Source: JAGVSR01 sp031413815 (GTDB taxonomy: Bacteria; Pseudomonadota; Alphaproteobacteria; Rhizobiales; Hyphomicrobiaceae). From it: a stretch of DNA of 64,000 nucleotides. The notes beneath the pieces were generated by a model, which saw only the letters and a list, made by a program, of their open reading frames with translations, was not told the origin of the DNA and did no database searches. Made by a program: the position numbers and the translations under genes. Every line of letters starts with the position of its first letter. The first letter of the stretch is position 1. The stretch spans positions 1 through 64,000 of the forward strand of contig JANOFU010000008.1 of NCBI GenBank assembly GCA_031413815.1, read 5' to 3'. This document shows positions 1 to 8,376 of this stretch, in pieces.

Positions 1-291
1 ATCAAGGGAATAAGGTCGAGCCATCCGTGCTGGCCTCCGATCCCAGCATGAAGCTTGAATCAGATCCCAGCTGATTTGGGAATCCCCCGTGATTCCATTA
101 AATGCGGATAGACTCTAGCAGCCAAGTCTGTGGTTCGCAGGCTTTAGCGTTGGCCCGGACAAATATTAACGGGCGGTGCGGCTGCGTCTTGCGCTAGGAC
201 GGTCAAAGCGTATAGCTGCGCTTCGTGTGTCACCTGTGCGTACCCACACCAAAGCGCAGAACCTGAAAGTTTTCTAACCTATTGATTTCAT
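1..291. other. Intergenic region with two short dyads
   Basis: I see no convincing gene here. Two short perfect inverted repeats lie close together: arms aatcag/ctgatt at 58-63 and 71-76, and arms ggaatc/gattcc at 79-84 and 91-96. The second dyad contains two GANTC sequences, the recognition site of the alphaproteobacterial CcrM methylase. The stretch is downstream of the minus-strand tRNA-Gln gene; no T-run terminator follows the tRNA. Confidence 0.5.
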
Positions 292-365
292 TGGCTGGGG
301 GACTAGGATTCGAACCTAGACAGGCAGAGTCAGAGTCTGCAGTCCTACCATTAGACGATCCCCCA
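292..365 (-). tRNA. tRNA-Gln (anticodon CTG)
   Basis: The minus strand folds into a full 74-nt cloverleaf. The acceptor stem tggggga pairs with tccccca, the D stem is gtc/gac, and the anticodon stem gcaga/tctgc holds the loop ctctgac. The T arm is ctagg-ttcgaat-cctag. Loop positions 34-36 are CTG, which reads the glutamine codon CAG. The discriminator is G and the CCA end is encoded in the DNA. Confidence 0.96.
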
Positions 366-684
366 AAGCCGGATCGGGAGGGGCCGGGGCGCCTCCAGGA
401 GCGAGCCGTATAGCAGGGGGGTCCCGGAAGGGCAAGCTGAGCCCCGTTCGCGTGCCCCCGGTGCGCCTGCGCACGTATCACGGGACACCCCGGGCGCGCA
501 GCCGCCCGTTGGCTGAGCATGCACGGCCGGCGGATGGCTGGGTGAAAGGTCAGAGCGAGCTAGGTGCCTTTCCTTTTTCCCGCTGACCCATGTCTGGATG
601 GCCGCCTGTGCTCGCTCCGATCCCGTCCCTCCGGGACGCGGCCATGACGGGAAAGAGTGGGTGTTGGGTCTAGGGTTTCGGGTC
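366..684. other. Intergenic region between tRNA-Gln and truA
   Basis: No gene is supported. The left part is the upstream region of the minus-strand tRNA-Gln gene. The right part, about 571-655, is a dispersed palindromic element listed separately. The open frames seen here are G+C-rich shadows without recognisable domains. Confidence 0.5.
571..655. repeat. Dispersed intergenic palindromic repeat, copy A
   Basis: This stretch matches 55254-55342 over its whole length. The shared landmarks, in the same order, are a ttttccc left end, 'tgtctgg', 'tggccgcctg', 'gacgcggc' and 'atgacgggaaa' on the right. The ends are inverted copies of each other (ttttccc and gggaaa), and the middle has a small perfect hairpin (cgtccc/gggacg, 624-638). 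It lies just after the truA stop codon. It looks like a non-coding REP-type element. Confidence 0.65.
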
Positions 685-1482
685 TCAATCGTCGTCGGCT
701 TCCAAGAGGCTTTCGGCAGGCAGACCCGCAGTCACCACCGCGGCGTCGTAGTCGACCCGGTCCAGATAGAGCCCGGTGGCCGGCGCAACAGTTCCGCAGC
801 GTGTACGGTCGCGAGCGGCGAGGGCTGAAGCCATATCGGACGGCGTCCACTTGCCCTCGCCGACCAGCTTTAAGCTACCCACCATTGAGCGGACCTGATT
901 GTGCAGGAACGCGCGCGCCGACGCCCGGATCACCACCTCGTGGCCTTCCTGCGTCACGTCGAGCCGGTCAAGCGTGCGCAATGGCGACTTCGCCTGGCAC
1001 TGCGCAGCGCGGAACGTTGTAAAGTCGTGATGGCCTCGAAGATGCGCTGCGGCAGCGTCCATCGCGGTGACATCCAGCGGCTTAACCAGCCACCAGACGC
1101 GATCACGGTCCAGAACCGGCGGGGCACGGCGCGTGAGAATCCGGTAGACGTAATGCCGTGCGCTGGCGCCGAACCGGGCATCGAACGTGTCGTCCACCCG
1201 CGCGCACGCGAGCACAGCAGCCGGCAACGGTTTTAGATGATAATTTATGGCGTCGGCGACGCGCGACGGCGGCCAGTCTTTCGATAAATCGAAATGCGCC
1301 ACTTGCCCAAGCGCGTGCACGCCCGCATCCGTGCGGCCCGCCCCGCGGATCGATGGCCGCTCGCCGGAGAAGCGGAAGATTGCCTCGCGCAATGCGCCTT
1401 GCACCGATACGCCCTCGGCCTGGATCTGCCAGCCGACGAAGGGCGTTCCGTCATATTCGATGAGGATGCGAAAGCGCGGCAT
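685..1482 (-). CDS. truA: tRNA pseudouridine(38-40) synthase TruA
   Basis: TruA isomerises uridines 38-40 in the anticodon arm of several tRNAs. The 265-residue product is of normal length and begins with the family's MPRFRILIEYDGTPFVGWQ block. The GRTDAGVHA motif carries the catalytic aspartate at about residue 52. The ATG start at 1482 fits the family N-terminus, though the ribosome-binding site (tagg) is weak. It is the last gene of a minus-strand translation cluster after def and fmt, the usual alphaproteobacterial neighbourhood, but a small secreted-protein gene separates it from fmt. Confidence 0.96.
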   Translation of the reverse strand: MPRFRILIEYDGTPFVGWQIQAEGVSVQGALREAIFRFSGERPSIRGAGRTDAGVHALGQVAHFDLSKDWPPSRVADAINYHLKPLPAAVLACARVDDTFDARFGASARHYVYRILTRRAPPVLDRDRVWWLVKPLDVTAMDAAAAHLRGHHDFTTFRAAQCQAKSPLRTLDRLDVTQEGHEVVIRASARAFLHNQVRSMVGSLKLVGEGKWTPSDMASALAARDRTRCGTVAPATGLYLDRVDYDAAVVTAGLPAESLLEADDD

Positions 1483-1571
1483 GGGCCTAGAACAAAAAGA
1501 AGGGTGCAGCAGCGTTGCGCCGCGTGCACCCTTAAAGCATCAAGCCTGACGGCCGCAAAGCCCCGAACGGC

Positions 1572-1898
1572 TTAATAGCCGCCGACGCTTGGAATGAAGT
1601 GGCGGCGATGTTTGCCGTAGTGGCGGTGCGTGTTGTCACTTCGGCTGACCGATGTCGAATTCTGCGTGACGGTTGTGTCGCTGATGCTGAGGTTCAACGG
1701 CGTGTTGTTTGGATTGATGATGACATGGCGCTCAGGCGGCAGCGGGCGGAATACGCGCACGCCTTCTTCGATGGTCACCGTTGCGCCGTAGAACGGGCGC
1801 GGCTCGATGCGGGTGGTGGAACCTTGGGCCGCAACGGGCGTGGACAGGAGCGCGGCAAGGGCCGCCGCAAAGGCAGGGGTCGCAACAGAACGCAACAT
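1572..1898 (-). CDS. Small secreted hypothetical protein
   Basis: A 108-residue protein with an N-terminal signal peptide (hydrophobic residues about 4-22, then a likely cleavage near AAQG). The mature part is rich in Arg, Thr and Asn and ends in a His/Arg-rich tail around NTHRHYGKHRRH. The ATG at 1898 has a good upstream site (ggaga, 7 nt away). I recognise no enzymatic motif; a periplasmic or surface location is inferred. It sits between fmt and truA, which are often direct neighbours, so it may be an insertion into that cluster or have its own promoter. Confidence 0.75.
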   Translation of the reverse strand: MLRSVATPAFAAALAALLSTPVAAQGSTTRIEPRPFYGATVTIEEGVRVFRPLPPERHVIINPNNTPLNLSISDTTVTQNSTSVSRSDNTHRHYGKHRRHFIPSVGGY

Positions 1899-1968
1899 TG
1901 AAGCTCTCCAGCTGAGACGAGAACGGCTGGTCAGATGTTAACGCGCCGGAGTTCCGGTGGGGATGCGT

Positions 1969-2928
1969 TCATGCGGAATGATTAATTTGCGTGCCGGGTG
2001 TGAGCGGAAAGCCCCGCAGGAACTCGCCCGCTGGCATCGGCTTTTTGCCAGCCCGTTGGATTTCGACGAGGCGCACAGCGCCGCCGCCGCAGGCGATGGT
2101 CAATGCCTCGTCCAGCACCGTGCCGGGCGCACCGTGGCCGTTTACCAAACTGGACCGCAAAACTTTGATCCGCTCGGGCGGCGTCCCCGCGTGGGTGGCT
2201 TCAAACCAGGCGCCTGGAACCGGTGACAGGCCACGAATGAGATTGTGCACCTTGTAAGCGGGCTGGAAGAAGTCGATCCGCGCTTCGGCCTTGTCGATTT
2301 TAGCCGCATACGTGATACCGTCCGCGGCCTGCTCAATAGGTGTAATGGTCCCACGCTCCAGCGCGTCCAAGGCCTTCACCAACAGCCGCGCCCCCTTGGC
2401 CGCGAGATCGTCATGAAGCTCGCCAGCTGTCGTGTCCGGTCCGATCGGCACGGATTGAGCGAGGCAAACCGGCCCGGTATCGAGCCCTTCGCCCATGCGC
2501 ATCACCATGGCAGCGGTTTCCGTATCGCCCGCCATGATCGCGCGTTGGATGGGCGCGGCGCCTCGCCAGCGCGGCAGAGCCGAGGCATGAAGGTTGAAGC
2601 AGCCGAGCCGCGGCGCGTCGAGCACGGGCTTTGGCAGCAACAATCCATACGCCACTACGACGGCGGCGTCGGCGCAATGAGACCGGAAGGCGTCCTGCTC
2701 CGCGGCACCCTTCAGCGATTTTGGTGTGAGCACAGCCAAGCCGTGGTCTTCAGCGAGGCGATGCACCGGCGATTGGGTCTCGGACATCCCACGGCCGGCG
2801 CGGCGTGGCGGCTGCGAGTAAACCGCGGCAATCTCATGCTTGGCGTCAAGCACGGCTGCCAATGAGGCTGCGGCGAAGTCTGGCGTGCCCATGAACACAA
2901 GGCGCAGCGGCATGACGGATACATCCAA
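1969..2928 (-). CDS. fmt: Methionyl-tRNA formyltransferase
   Basis: Fmt formylates initiator Met-tRNA using 10-formyl-tetrahydrofolate. The 319-residue product shows the FMGTPDFA start block and the catalytic triad expected from the family: N112 and H114 in FNLHASALPRWRGAAPIQ, and D150 in EGLDTG. A C-terminal tRNA-binding domain follows. The ATG at 2928 has an agga site 4 nt upstream; a second in-frame ATG lies five codons in, at 2913. It is 34 bp downstream of def, which removes the formyl group later, so the two act in one pathway and are probably cotranscribed. Confidence 0.96.
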   Translation of the reverse strand: MDVSVMPLRLVFMGTPDFAAASLAAVLDAKHEIAAVYSQPPRRAGRGMSETQSPVHRLAEDHGLAVLTPKSLKGAAEQDAFRSHCADAAVVVAYGLLLPKPVLDAPRLGCFNLHASALPRWRGAAPIQRAIMAGDTETAAMVMRMGEGLDTGPVCLAQSVPIGPDTTAGELHDDLAAKGARLLVKALDALERGTITPIEQAADGITYAAKIDKAEARIDFFQPAYKVHNLIRGLSPVPGAWFEATHAGTPPERIKVLRSSLVNGHGAPGTVLDEALTIACGGGAVRLVEIQRAGKKPMPAGEFLRGFPLTPGTQINHSA

Positions 2929-2962
2929 TCCTGAGATGGCCTCCCGTTGCGGGAGACCTCAC

Positions 2963-3478
2963 TTACACGTCGCTGCGCGTCAGTTTCTTGAATTTGCGGA
3001 TCACCATCTCGCGCTTCAAACGCGACAAGAAATCGATGATCAGTTTGCCATCCAGATGGTCCAGCTCATGCTGGACGGCTGTCGCCAACAAACCGTCAGC
3101 GTCCAACTCCGTGCGCTTGCCGCTTCGATTCGTGTAGCGCAGCGTCAACGTCGACGGCCGCTCAATATCGACATGGTAATCCGGAATGGACAGGCAGCCT
3201 TCCTCGTGGATGCGGGTTTCTGACCCCAGCGATATGATCTCCGGATTGATCAATACCAGCGGCTGCTTGCCATCTTTTTCTTCGTCCGCGACATCCAGCA
3301 CGACCAGGCGGCGCAACACGCCCACCTGTACGGCCGCGAGCCCGACGCCCGGCGCGCCATACATCGTTTCCAGCATATTATCGGCGAGGCGCAACAGCTC
3401 CGCATCGACGCGTTCGACGGGAGCGGAGGCTTTCCTCAGCAGCGGATCGGGCAGGGTGATGATGGGCAAAAGCGACAT
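2963..3478 (-). CDS. def: Peptide deformylase
   Basis: Removes the N-formyl group from nascent proteins; a metalloenzyme using Fe2+ or a similar metal. The 171-residue product has all three signature motifs: GVGLAAVQ (44-51), EGCLS with metal ligand C95, and QHELDH with H137, the catalytic E138 and H141. I place the start at the ATG at 3478 (MSLLPIITLP), because the upstream in-frame extension to 3562 is not family-like. It lies directly upstream of fmt in the same direction. Confidence 0.95.
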   Translation of the reverse strand: MSLLPIITLPDPLLRKASAPVERVDAELLRLADNMLETMYGAPGVGLAAVQVGVLRRLVVLDVADEEKDGKQPLVLINPEIISLGSETRIHEEGCLSIPDYHVDIERPSTLTLRYTNRSGKRTELDADGLLATAVQHELDHLDGKLIIDFLSRLKREMVIRKFKKLTRSDV

Positions 3479-3509
3479 AAACTTGACATAGGTGAGCCGC
3501 CGCAAACGG

Positions 3510-4082
3510 TCAATCGCTGCCGAGCGGAAGTTCCACGAGAGACCGCCCGGCTTTGGGGACAAGCCGTGCGCTGCCGGTTGTCTCAGGGCCGCAGGGCGCC
3601 AAGGTTAACCCGGCCGTGGCGTCGTCGCTGACCTCGCCGGGCAACGGCCCGATCACGAGATCAAAGCCACCGCTGTCTGGGCTGCGGCGAATCGCGAACT
3701 GCCCGCCGTCACAGTCCATCGTGCACTTCGAGACGTCGCGCTGCCAAGGCGCGCAGGCCGCCGCTGCATCGGCGTGCAGCCGGCCCTCTGAGACGAGAAA
3801 GATGCGGGCTGAAAAGATGCTGCGGCCTTTCGCAGGTCCCGCGCCATCGGCCATCGACAAGGCGGCTGATGCGCCGCCGGGCGCCGAAATCTGCAGCAGG
3901 AGATCGGACAACTCACGCCGCTGCGGGCGCGCGACGCGGAAATCGGGAAACTCGATCTCTAACGCTTGCAGATCGCCGCGCGACACGAGTTTCAGTTCGA
4001 CCGTTTCGGTGCCGGCGCGGGCGTGCGCGAGCGGCACCGCGATTGCGGCGAATACCATCAGGTTGTGAAGGGTGCGATGCAT
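3510..4082 (-). CDS. Secreted hypothetical protein
   Basis: The start at 4082 gives a 190-residue protein with a clear signal peptide (MHRTLHNLMVFAAIAVPLAHARA). The remainder looks like a globular periplasmic domain with three cysteines in the middle (CAPWQRDVSKCTMDC) and one near the end. An upstream in-frame ATG at 4163 would overlap the glycosyltransferase gene, and a ggggt site precedes 4082. I do not recognise the family. It lies 31 bp upstream of def and 40 bp downstream of the GT2 gene on the same strand. Confidence 0.7.
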   Translation of the reverse strand: MHRTLHNLMVFAAIAVPLAHARAGTETVELKLVSRGDLQALEIEFPDFRVARPQRRELSDLLLQISAPGGASAALSMADGAGPAKGRSIFSARIFLVSEGRLHADAAAACAPWQRDVSKCTMDCDGGQFAIRRSPDSGGFDLVIGPLPGEVSDDATAGLTLAPCGPETTGSARLVPKAGRSLVELPLGSD

Positions 4083-4122
4083 GAATGCGGGACCCCTGAC
4101 GGATGCGAATCGATGGCAGAGG

Positions 4123-4845
4123 TTACCGGTTGAACACCTTGGCGGCGAGACGGCGCAGGGCATGCCGGCCGATCAGCGACAGAATTTTCGTACCCGCCAA
4201 GACCGTCCCGCGAACGGTGCCCGAGATCTTGGACACGCCAATGCGGCGGCGGTAGCGGGCGGGGACTTCCCTCACCCTCAACCCCTGTTCGATGGCCTTG
4301 ATCTGCATCTCCACCGTCCAACCGAATGTGCGATCGGCCATGCCGAGACCATCAAGTGCATCGCGGCGGATGGCGCGGAAGGGACCGAGATCGGTAAATC
4401 GCACGCCCCAGAACAAGCGAATGAGGCGAGTGGCGAGCCAATTGCCGAACACCTGCTGCGGTGTCATGGCGCCGGGTTCGACATCGCCGAGCGCCCGCGA
4501 GCCGACGACGAAGTCAGCCTCATTCCGGATGATTGGGTCCGTCAAGTCCGCCATGTCTTCGGTGTGGTCGGAATGATCGCCATCGACGAAGACGACAATA
4601 TCGACCGGCGGCAGTGCTGCAAGCCCCGCGAGGCAGGCGGCACCATATCCCGCTTGCGCCTCCGTCACGACAACAGCGCCCGCCGCTGCCGCCCGCGCGG
4701 CGGTTGTATCGCGCGATCCGTTGTCGGCGACAATGATGATATCGACCCACCCAGGAATGCCGCGCACGACATCTGCAACCGCGTTCTCTTCGTCGCGCGC
4801 GGGAATAACGACGCCAATGCGTGTTCCGTTACGCATAGGTGTCAC
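4123..4845 (-). CDS. Family 2 glycosyltransferase (dolichol-phosphate mannosyltransferase-like)
   Basis: A 240-residue GT-A fold enzyme without membrane helices. The start VVIPARDEENAV, the block DNGSRDTT and the DGD motif at 88-90 (metal and nucleotide-sugar binding) are typical of the DPM1/GT2 group. Enzymes of this type move a sugar from UDP or GDP onto a lipid phosphate or glycan at the inner face of the membrane. Its start overlaps the end of the upstream membrane glycosyltransferase by 17 bp, so translation is probably coupled. A plausible pairing is that this enzyme makes a polyprenyl-phosphate sugar which the membrane protein uses; that is inference. Confidence 0.88.
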   Translation of the reverse strand: MTPMRNGTRIGVVIPARDEENAVADVVRGIPGWVDIIIVADNGSRDTTAARAAAAGAVVVTEAQAGYGAACLAGLAALPPVDIVVFVDGDHSDHTEDMADLTDPIIRNEADFVVGSRALGDVEPGAMTPQQVFGNWLATRLIRLFWGVRFTDLGPFRAIRRDALDGLGMADRTFGWTVEMQIKAIEQGLRVREVPARYRRRIGVSKISGTVRGTVLAGTKILSLIGRHALRRLAAKVFNR

Positions 4846-6274
4846 GCGCAGGTTGGTCGAGGGGTTCGAAACCGCGCTTCCAGTCCAAAAAGAATGCGGC
4901 CCAGACCGGCAACCAGATGCCCCAGACTATTAGATTGGGAAAGGTTTTGTAGTCGTCCTGCGCGAGATAGTGGAACGACACGTAGTAGATCGGCATCAGC
5001 ACCGTTGCGACGAGGGGCCCAAGCTGGGGCCGGGCTGCGAAGAACGGCAGTAGCCAAATGAGATACCACGGGAACTGCGCCGGGCTGAGCAGCAGCAGCG
5101 CCAAGACCGCGAGATAGACGCGTTTGATGAAATCATCGGCACCGAGTAACGGCAGCCGCGCCAGCCAGAGCACGACAGCACCTAACACCACGGCCAGCAG
5201 TCCCTTCGTCACCAGTGCGATATCCCCGGGCACTGTGGTCAGCGGCGCGATCAGCGCACGAACGATCGACTCCAGAACTTTGTAGTGAGCGCTGTTGGTG
5301 TGCCAATACTGCGCATAAGCGACGAATCCTGACGTTTTGTCGATGCCGCCGAGCACCGGTGGCACGGCCCAACACGCACCGAGCACCGCTAGGATGCCAA
5401 CGCAGACCGCGAGCAATCGCCGGTCACTCAACAGCGGGCGCAACAAGATCGGGGCCAGGAAGACGGGCCAAAGTTTGATACCTGCGGCAATGCCAAGATG
5501 GAGTGCCGATGGCATGAAGGATTTGCGCAGCGCCAGAACAACGGCGGCCAACAAGAACGGCATCAGGACCGCTTCCATATGAGCGGAGTTGAACAGCTCC
5601 TTCACCGCCACCGGGTTCCACCAATAGAGCGCGACCCAGGCCGGTGACCGGCCGACAGATTTCAGAATCCCCAGCAGGAGGCAGAAACTTGCCAACTCCG
5701 CTGCAAGACACACCGCGCGCCAGGCCCGCAAGCTCCACGGTTCAATCCAATGCGCGATGGCGAACGCGGCCTGCGCCACGGGTGGATAGATCGTTTTCAG
5801 ATCAGAGTGATTGATGCGTTCGATGATCACGCCGGACGACTGCGCCAACGGCTGAAGTGCATCGGCCTGCGCGTCGCCTTGCGCATCATCGGGAGACAGG
5901 GCGTAGGGGTTGTAGCCGTGCGCTGTCACCGCGCCATCCCACAGATAGCGGTACCAATCATCTTCAATTGCGGGTGTGCTGGGGAATAGGACCAAACGGA
6001 ACAGCACTCCGAATGCTGCGATGAGAAGAATCAAGCGGTGGTCTCTGCCGATCTCGGCGGTATCGGAGGCTCGCAAGAGTGGCACGAGTGAACAGTAGAT
6101 AAGACCCGCCACCATCAGGCCAACGGCCAGCAGAATGGCCGGCTGATCGCGCAGGTCCCGATTGTAATCAAAGGCGCTGGACGTCCAATTGAGAGCCCAT
6201 GCGAGCCCAAGCAAGATTGTTCCAGTGCCGGCCCAGGCCACCCACAAGACACGTGTCGAACGCGCCTTATCCAC
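4829..6274 (-). CDS. Polytopic membrane glycosyltransferase (GT87/mannosyltransferase-like)
   Basis: A protein of about 480 residues with about 10-12 predicted membrane helices. After the first helices comes an acidic loop, EDDWYRYLWDG, with a paired Asp and aromatic residues, as in GT-C enzymes that use polyprenyl-phosphate sugars. I place the start at GTG 6274, which overlaps the stop of the upstream epimerase gene (GTGgaTAA); a TTG at 6307 would extend it by 11 codons without a better ribosome site. It probably adds a sugar to a glycan or lipid on the periplasmic side. The exact GT family and sugar are not determined. Confidence 0.8.
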   Translation of the reverse strand: MDKARSTRVLWVAWAGTGTILLGLAWALNWTSSAFDYNRDLRDQPAILLAVGLMVAGLIYCSLVPLLRASDTAEIGRDHRLILLIAAFGVLFRLVLFPSTPAIEDDWYRYLWDGAVTAHGYNPYALSPDDAQGDAQADALQPLAQSSGVIIERINHSDLKTIYPPVAQAAFAIAHWIEPWSLRAWRAVCLAAELASFCLLLGILKSVGRSPAWVALYWWNPVAVKELFNSAHMEAVLMPFLLAAVVLALRKSFMPSALHLGIAAGIKLWPVFLAPILLRPLLSDRRLLAVCVGILAVLGACWAVPPVLGGIDKTSGFVAYAQYWHTNSAHYKVLESIVRALIAPLTTVPGDIALVTKGLLAVVLGAVVLWLARLPLLGADDFIKRVYLAVLALLLLSPAQFPWYLIWLLPFFAARPQLGPLVATVLMPIYYVSFHYLAQDDYKTFPNLIVWGIWLPVWAAFFLDWKRGFEPLDQPARDTYA

Positions 6275-7256
6275 GTTGCGATTGTTCCGCTTTGATCGCT
6301 GCAGCAAGGGCGGCTTCGCTGGTTTCGTGCGGTCGCCAGCCTGTGGCGATCAATCGGCTGGTATCGACTACGAGGTCGCCCGACAATCGCGCCCACTGGT
6401 CGGCCTTGCCAGCAAGACGGGCCAGTGCGCCTCCAGCGACCGCTGGAATGGGGAGAACGCCTGGGCGGCGATCAAGCCCGGCGCGCAACGCGCCAATGAC
6501 GTTGGCGACCGTCAGCGGCTGCTCGTCAGCGACGAGATAGACGTGACGGCTGCACGACTGGGCGTCCAGCGCGTGCGCAACGGCGGAACAGAGATTGTTG
6601 ATGCTCATTAGCGAGCGGCGCGCTTTGAGACCGCCAACCGGCATAGGCCAAGGACTTTTCGCTAAGACAAACAGTGAGCGCATATTGCCCTTGACCCCGG
6701 GGCCATAAACGAGAGCGGGCCGCAGACAGACCCAGTCTGTCGCACAGCGCTCTAATGCAGCAGATACGGCGCGCTCACCGGCAAGTTTCGATCGCCCGTA
6801 AGCGTCCGTTGGCCGCGGATCGTCCGTCTCACTCAAAGTCACGTCACTCCGCGGGCCCGATTGCGCACGCACCGACGACATCACCACGACGCGCTTTAAG
6901 CCCCGTGACCGCGCTGCCAGAGCCAATTGTCCGGCGGCCCGTCCATTGACCGCCATCAGCAACTGCTCAGGTGTTTCAGGTGTGACGTGTTCGATGCCGG
7001 CCAGGTGCACTGCGTGCGTGATGCCAGCGAGCAAGGGCGCCCAGTGCATCGGCTTGCCCAAATCAGGCAGAGAAAGTGCTGTAATCTCAGCCGTTGCTTC
7101 AATGCCATAGGCCCCGCGCGCGGCGGCGACTACGCGCCAGCCTGTAGAGGCCAAATGACGAACGACGGCACGGCCGACAAAGCCCGTTGCGCCCGTGACG
7201 AGTACCGTGCCCTTCATACCGTCTCCAACGATGGTCTCTTGCGTCAGGCCCGACAT
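6267..7256 (-). CDS. NAD-dependent epimerase/dehydratase (extended SDR)
   Basis: A 329-residue extended short-chain dehydrogenase. The nucleotide-binding motif TGATGFVG is at 21-28, and the catalytic YxxxK (Y153, K157) follows an SSV block. Members act on nucleotide sugars, for example UDP-hexose 4-epimerases or dehydratases; a polyprenyl-linked sugar is also possible given the neighbours. The ATG at 7256 lies only 6 bp from the stop of the upstream GT4 gene; an internal ATG at 7217 (MKGTVLVTG) is an alternative start. The substrate cannot be read from the sequence. Confidence 0.88.
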   Translation of the reverse strand: MSGLTQETIVGDGMKGTVLVTGATGFVGRAVVRHLASTGWRVVAAARGAYGIEATAEITALSLPDLGKPMHWAPLLAGITHAVHLAGIEHVTPETPEQLLMAVNGRAAGQLALAARSRGLKRVVVMSSVRAQSGPRSDVTLSETDDPRPTDAYGRSKLAGERAVSAALERCATDWVCLRPALVYGPGVKGNMRSLFVLAKSPWPMPVGGLKARRSLMSINNLCSAVAHALDAQSCSRHVYLVADEQPLTVANVIGALRAGLDRRPGVLPIPAVAGGALARLAGKADQWARLSGDLVVDTSRLIATGWRPHETSEAALAAAIKAEQSQRG

Positions 7257-7262
7257 CCAGGC

Positions 7263-8372
7263 TTATGCGAGATCCAGTAGACCAAGCATCTTGCTCATCG
7301 CAAGCCGGGCATCAAACCACCGCTCGGCCTTCAGGCGGCTTGCGCGGCCCTGTGACGGGATCAACTCAGACCGGATCACAAAACTCTCCATCGCCGGGGC
7401 GAGGGCGGCAGGATCGCGCGCAGGGATCAAACAGCCGTTCACGCCTTCGTCAACTGTATCGCGGCAACCGGGGAGATCCAAGGACAAGACCGGCCGGCCT
7501 GCAGCCAGCGCGGCCAGAAGTGTCGGCGGCAGACCATCGTCCGCTGACAAATGAACGGGGACATGACACGCCGCCAGGGCGGGTCGAAGGGGCTCCACGT
7601 GCCCGAGGAACTGTACAGCACCCAATCCTGAGATGCCGTCGAGCACGGCCCAAGGCGCCAGACTCAACGAGAATTTGGTTTGCGGGTATCGTTGAGCCAC
7701 GCTGTTCGCCGCAGCAATGTAGTTTGAGATCTCTGCGTGCTGGTTGGTTTCGGCAATCATGAGAAACTTAATGCCGGCGCTCAGGTCTGGCAGGGGTTGC
7801 GCAGGATTGTCTTCAAGTTCGACCCCTTCGCCAGGCACGTGTTCCAAAGTGCCATGAACCGGTAGCTGCCCGCTCGCGCGGATGACTTTTGCGGCCGACG
7901 CGTTGTGTGCGATGAACGCGGATGCCTGCTCCAAAACACGGCGGTCGAGTTTCGCGTTTGGCTTTGCTGGAACTGTGGAGATCGCGTCCATATCATTGCA
8001 CAAGACAACGAAGCGCTTCGCGCCGCTGCTGCGTGCGCCCAAGGCCGCATCCAGGGCGACGTCCGATGAAGCGGCGAGGATGGCGTCGGGCCGCCAGTCC
8101 CGAAGCTGATCGAGAATGCTCTGCGCGGCGTGGCGGCGTGCCAAAAAGGGCAGCTTAGAGGACTGCGGATCAAATCTTTGGTGAAGTACCCCGATTTCGC
8201 CGAATGCGCGCAGCTCACGGCTGCTTGCCGGTGGCGATAAGCACAACACAGTATGATCGCGCCCGATGACTTCGCGCATCAGGCCTTGCCGGTATCGCAA
8301 GACGTTACTCGCCGATGATGCAACAATCGCTAGGCGTTTCGCACGAGGGGCGGGTGTGCCGGTGTGGGCCAT
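7263..8372 (-). CDS. Family 4-like glycosyltransferase
   Basis: A 369-residue GT-B fold protein. The N-terminal half resembles the acceptor domain of GT4 enzymes. The C-terminal half has the nucleotide-sugar-binding pattern DGLPPTLLAALAAGRPVLS followed by GCRDTVDEGVNGCLIPARDP, equivalent to the usual E-G-P-x-x-x-x-E-A region, but with the first Glu replaced by Asp and the second by Ala. It is 4 bp downstream of the FlaA1/CapD-like gene and in tight tandem with the SDR gene, suggesting one glycan operon. It probably transfers a sugar in capsule, O-antigen or exopolysaccharide synthesis. Confidence 0.87.
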   Translation of the reverse strand: MAHTGTPAPRAKRLAIVASSASNVLRYRQGLMREVIGRDHTVLCLSPPASSRELRAFGEIGVLHQRFDPQSSKLPFLARRHAAQSILDQLRDWRPDAILAASSDVALDAALGARSSGAKRFVVLCNDMDAISTVPAKPNAKLDRRVLEQASAFIAHNASAAKVIRASGQLPVHGTLEHVPGEGVELEDNPAQPLPDLSAGIKFLMIAETNQHAEISNYIAAANSVAQRYPQTKFSLSLAPWAVLDGISGLGAVQFLGHVEPLRPALAACHVPVHLSADDGLPPTLLAALAAGRPVLSLDLPGCRDTVDEGVNGCLIPARDPAALAPAMESFVIRSELIPSQGRASRLKAERWFDARLAMSKMLGLLDLA

Positions 8373-8376
8373 CTTG

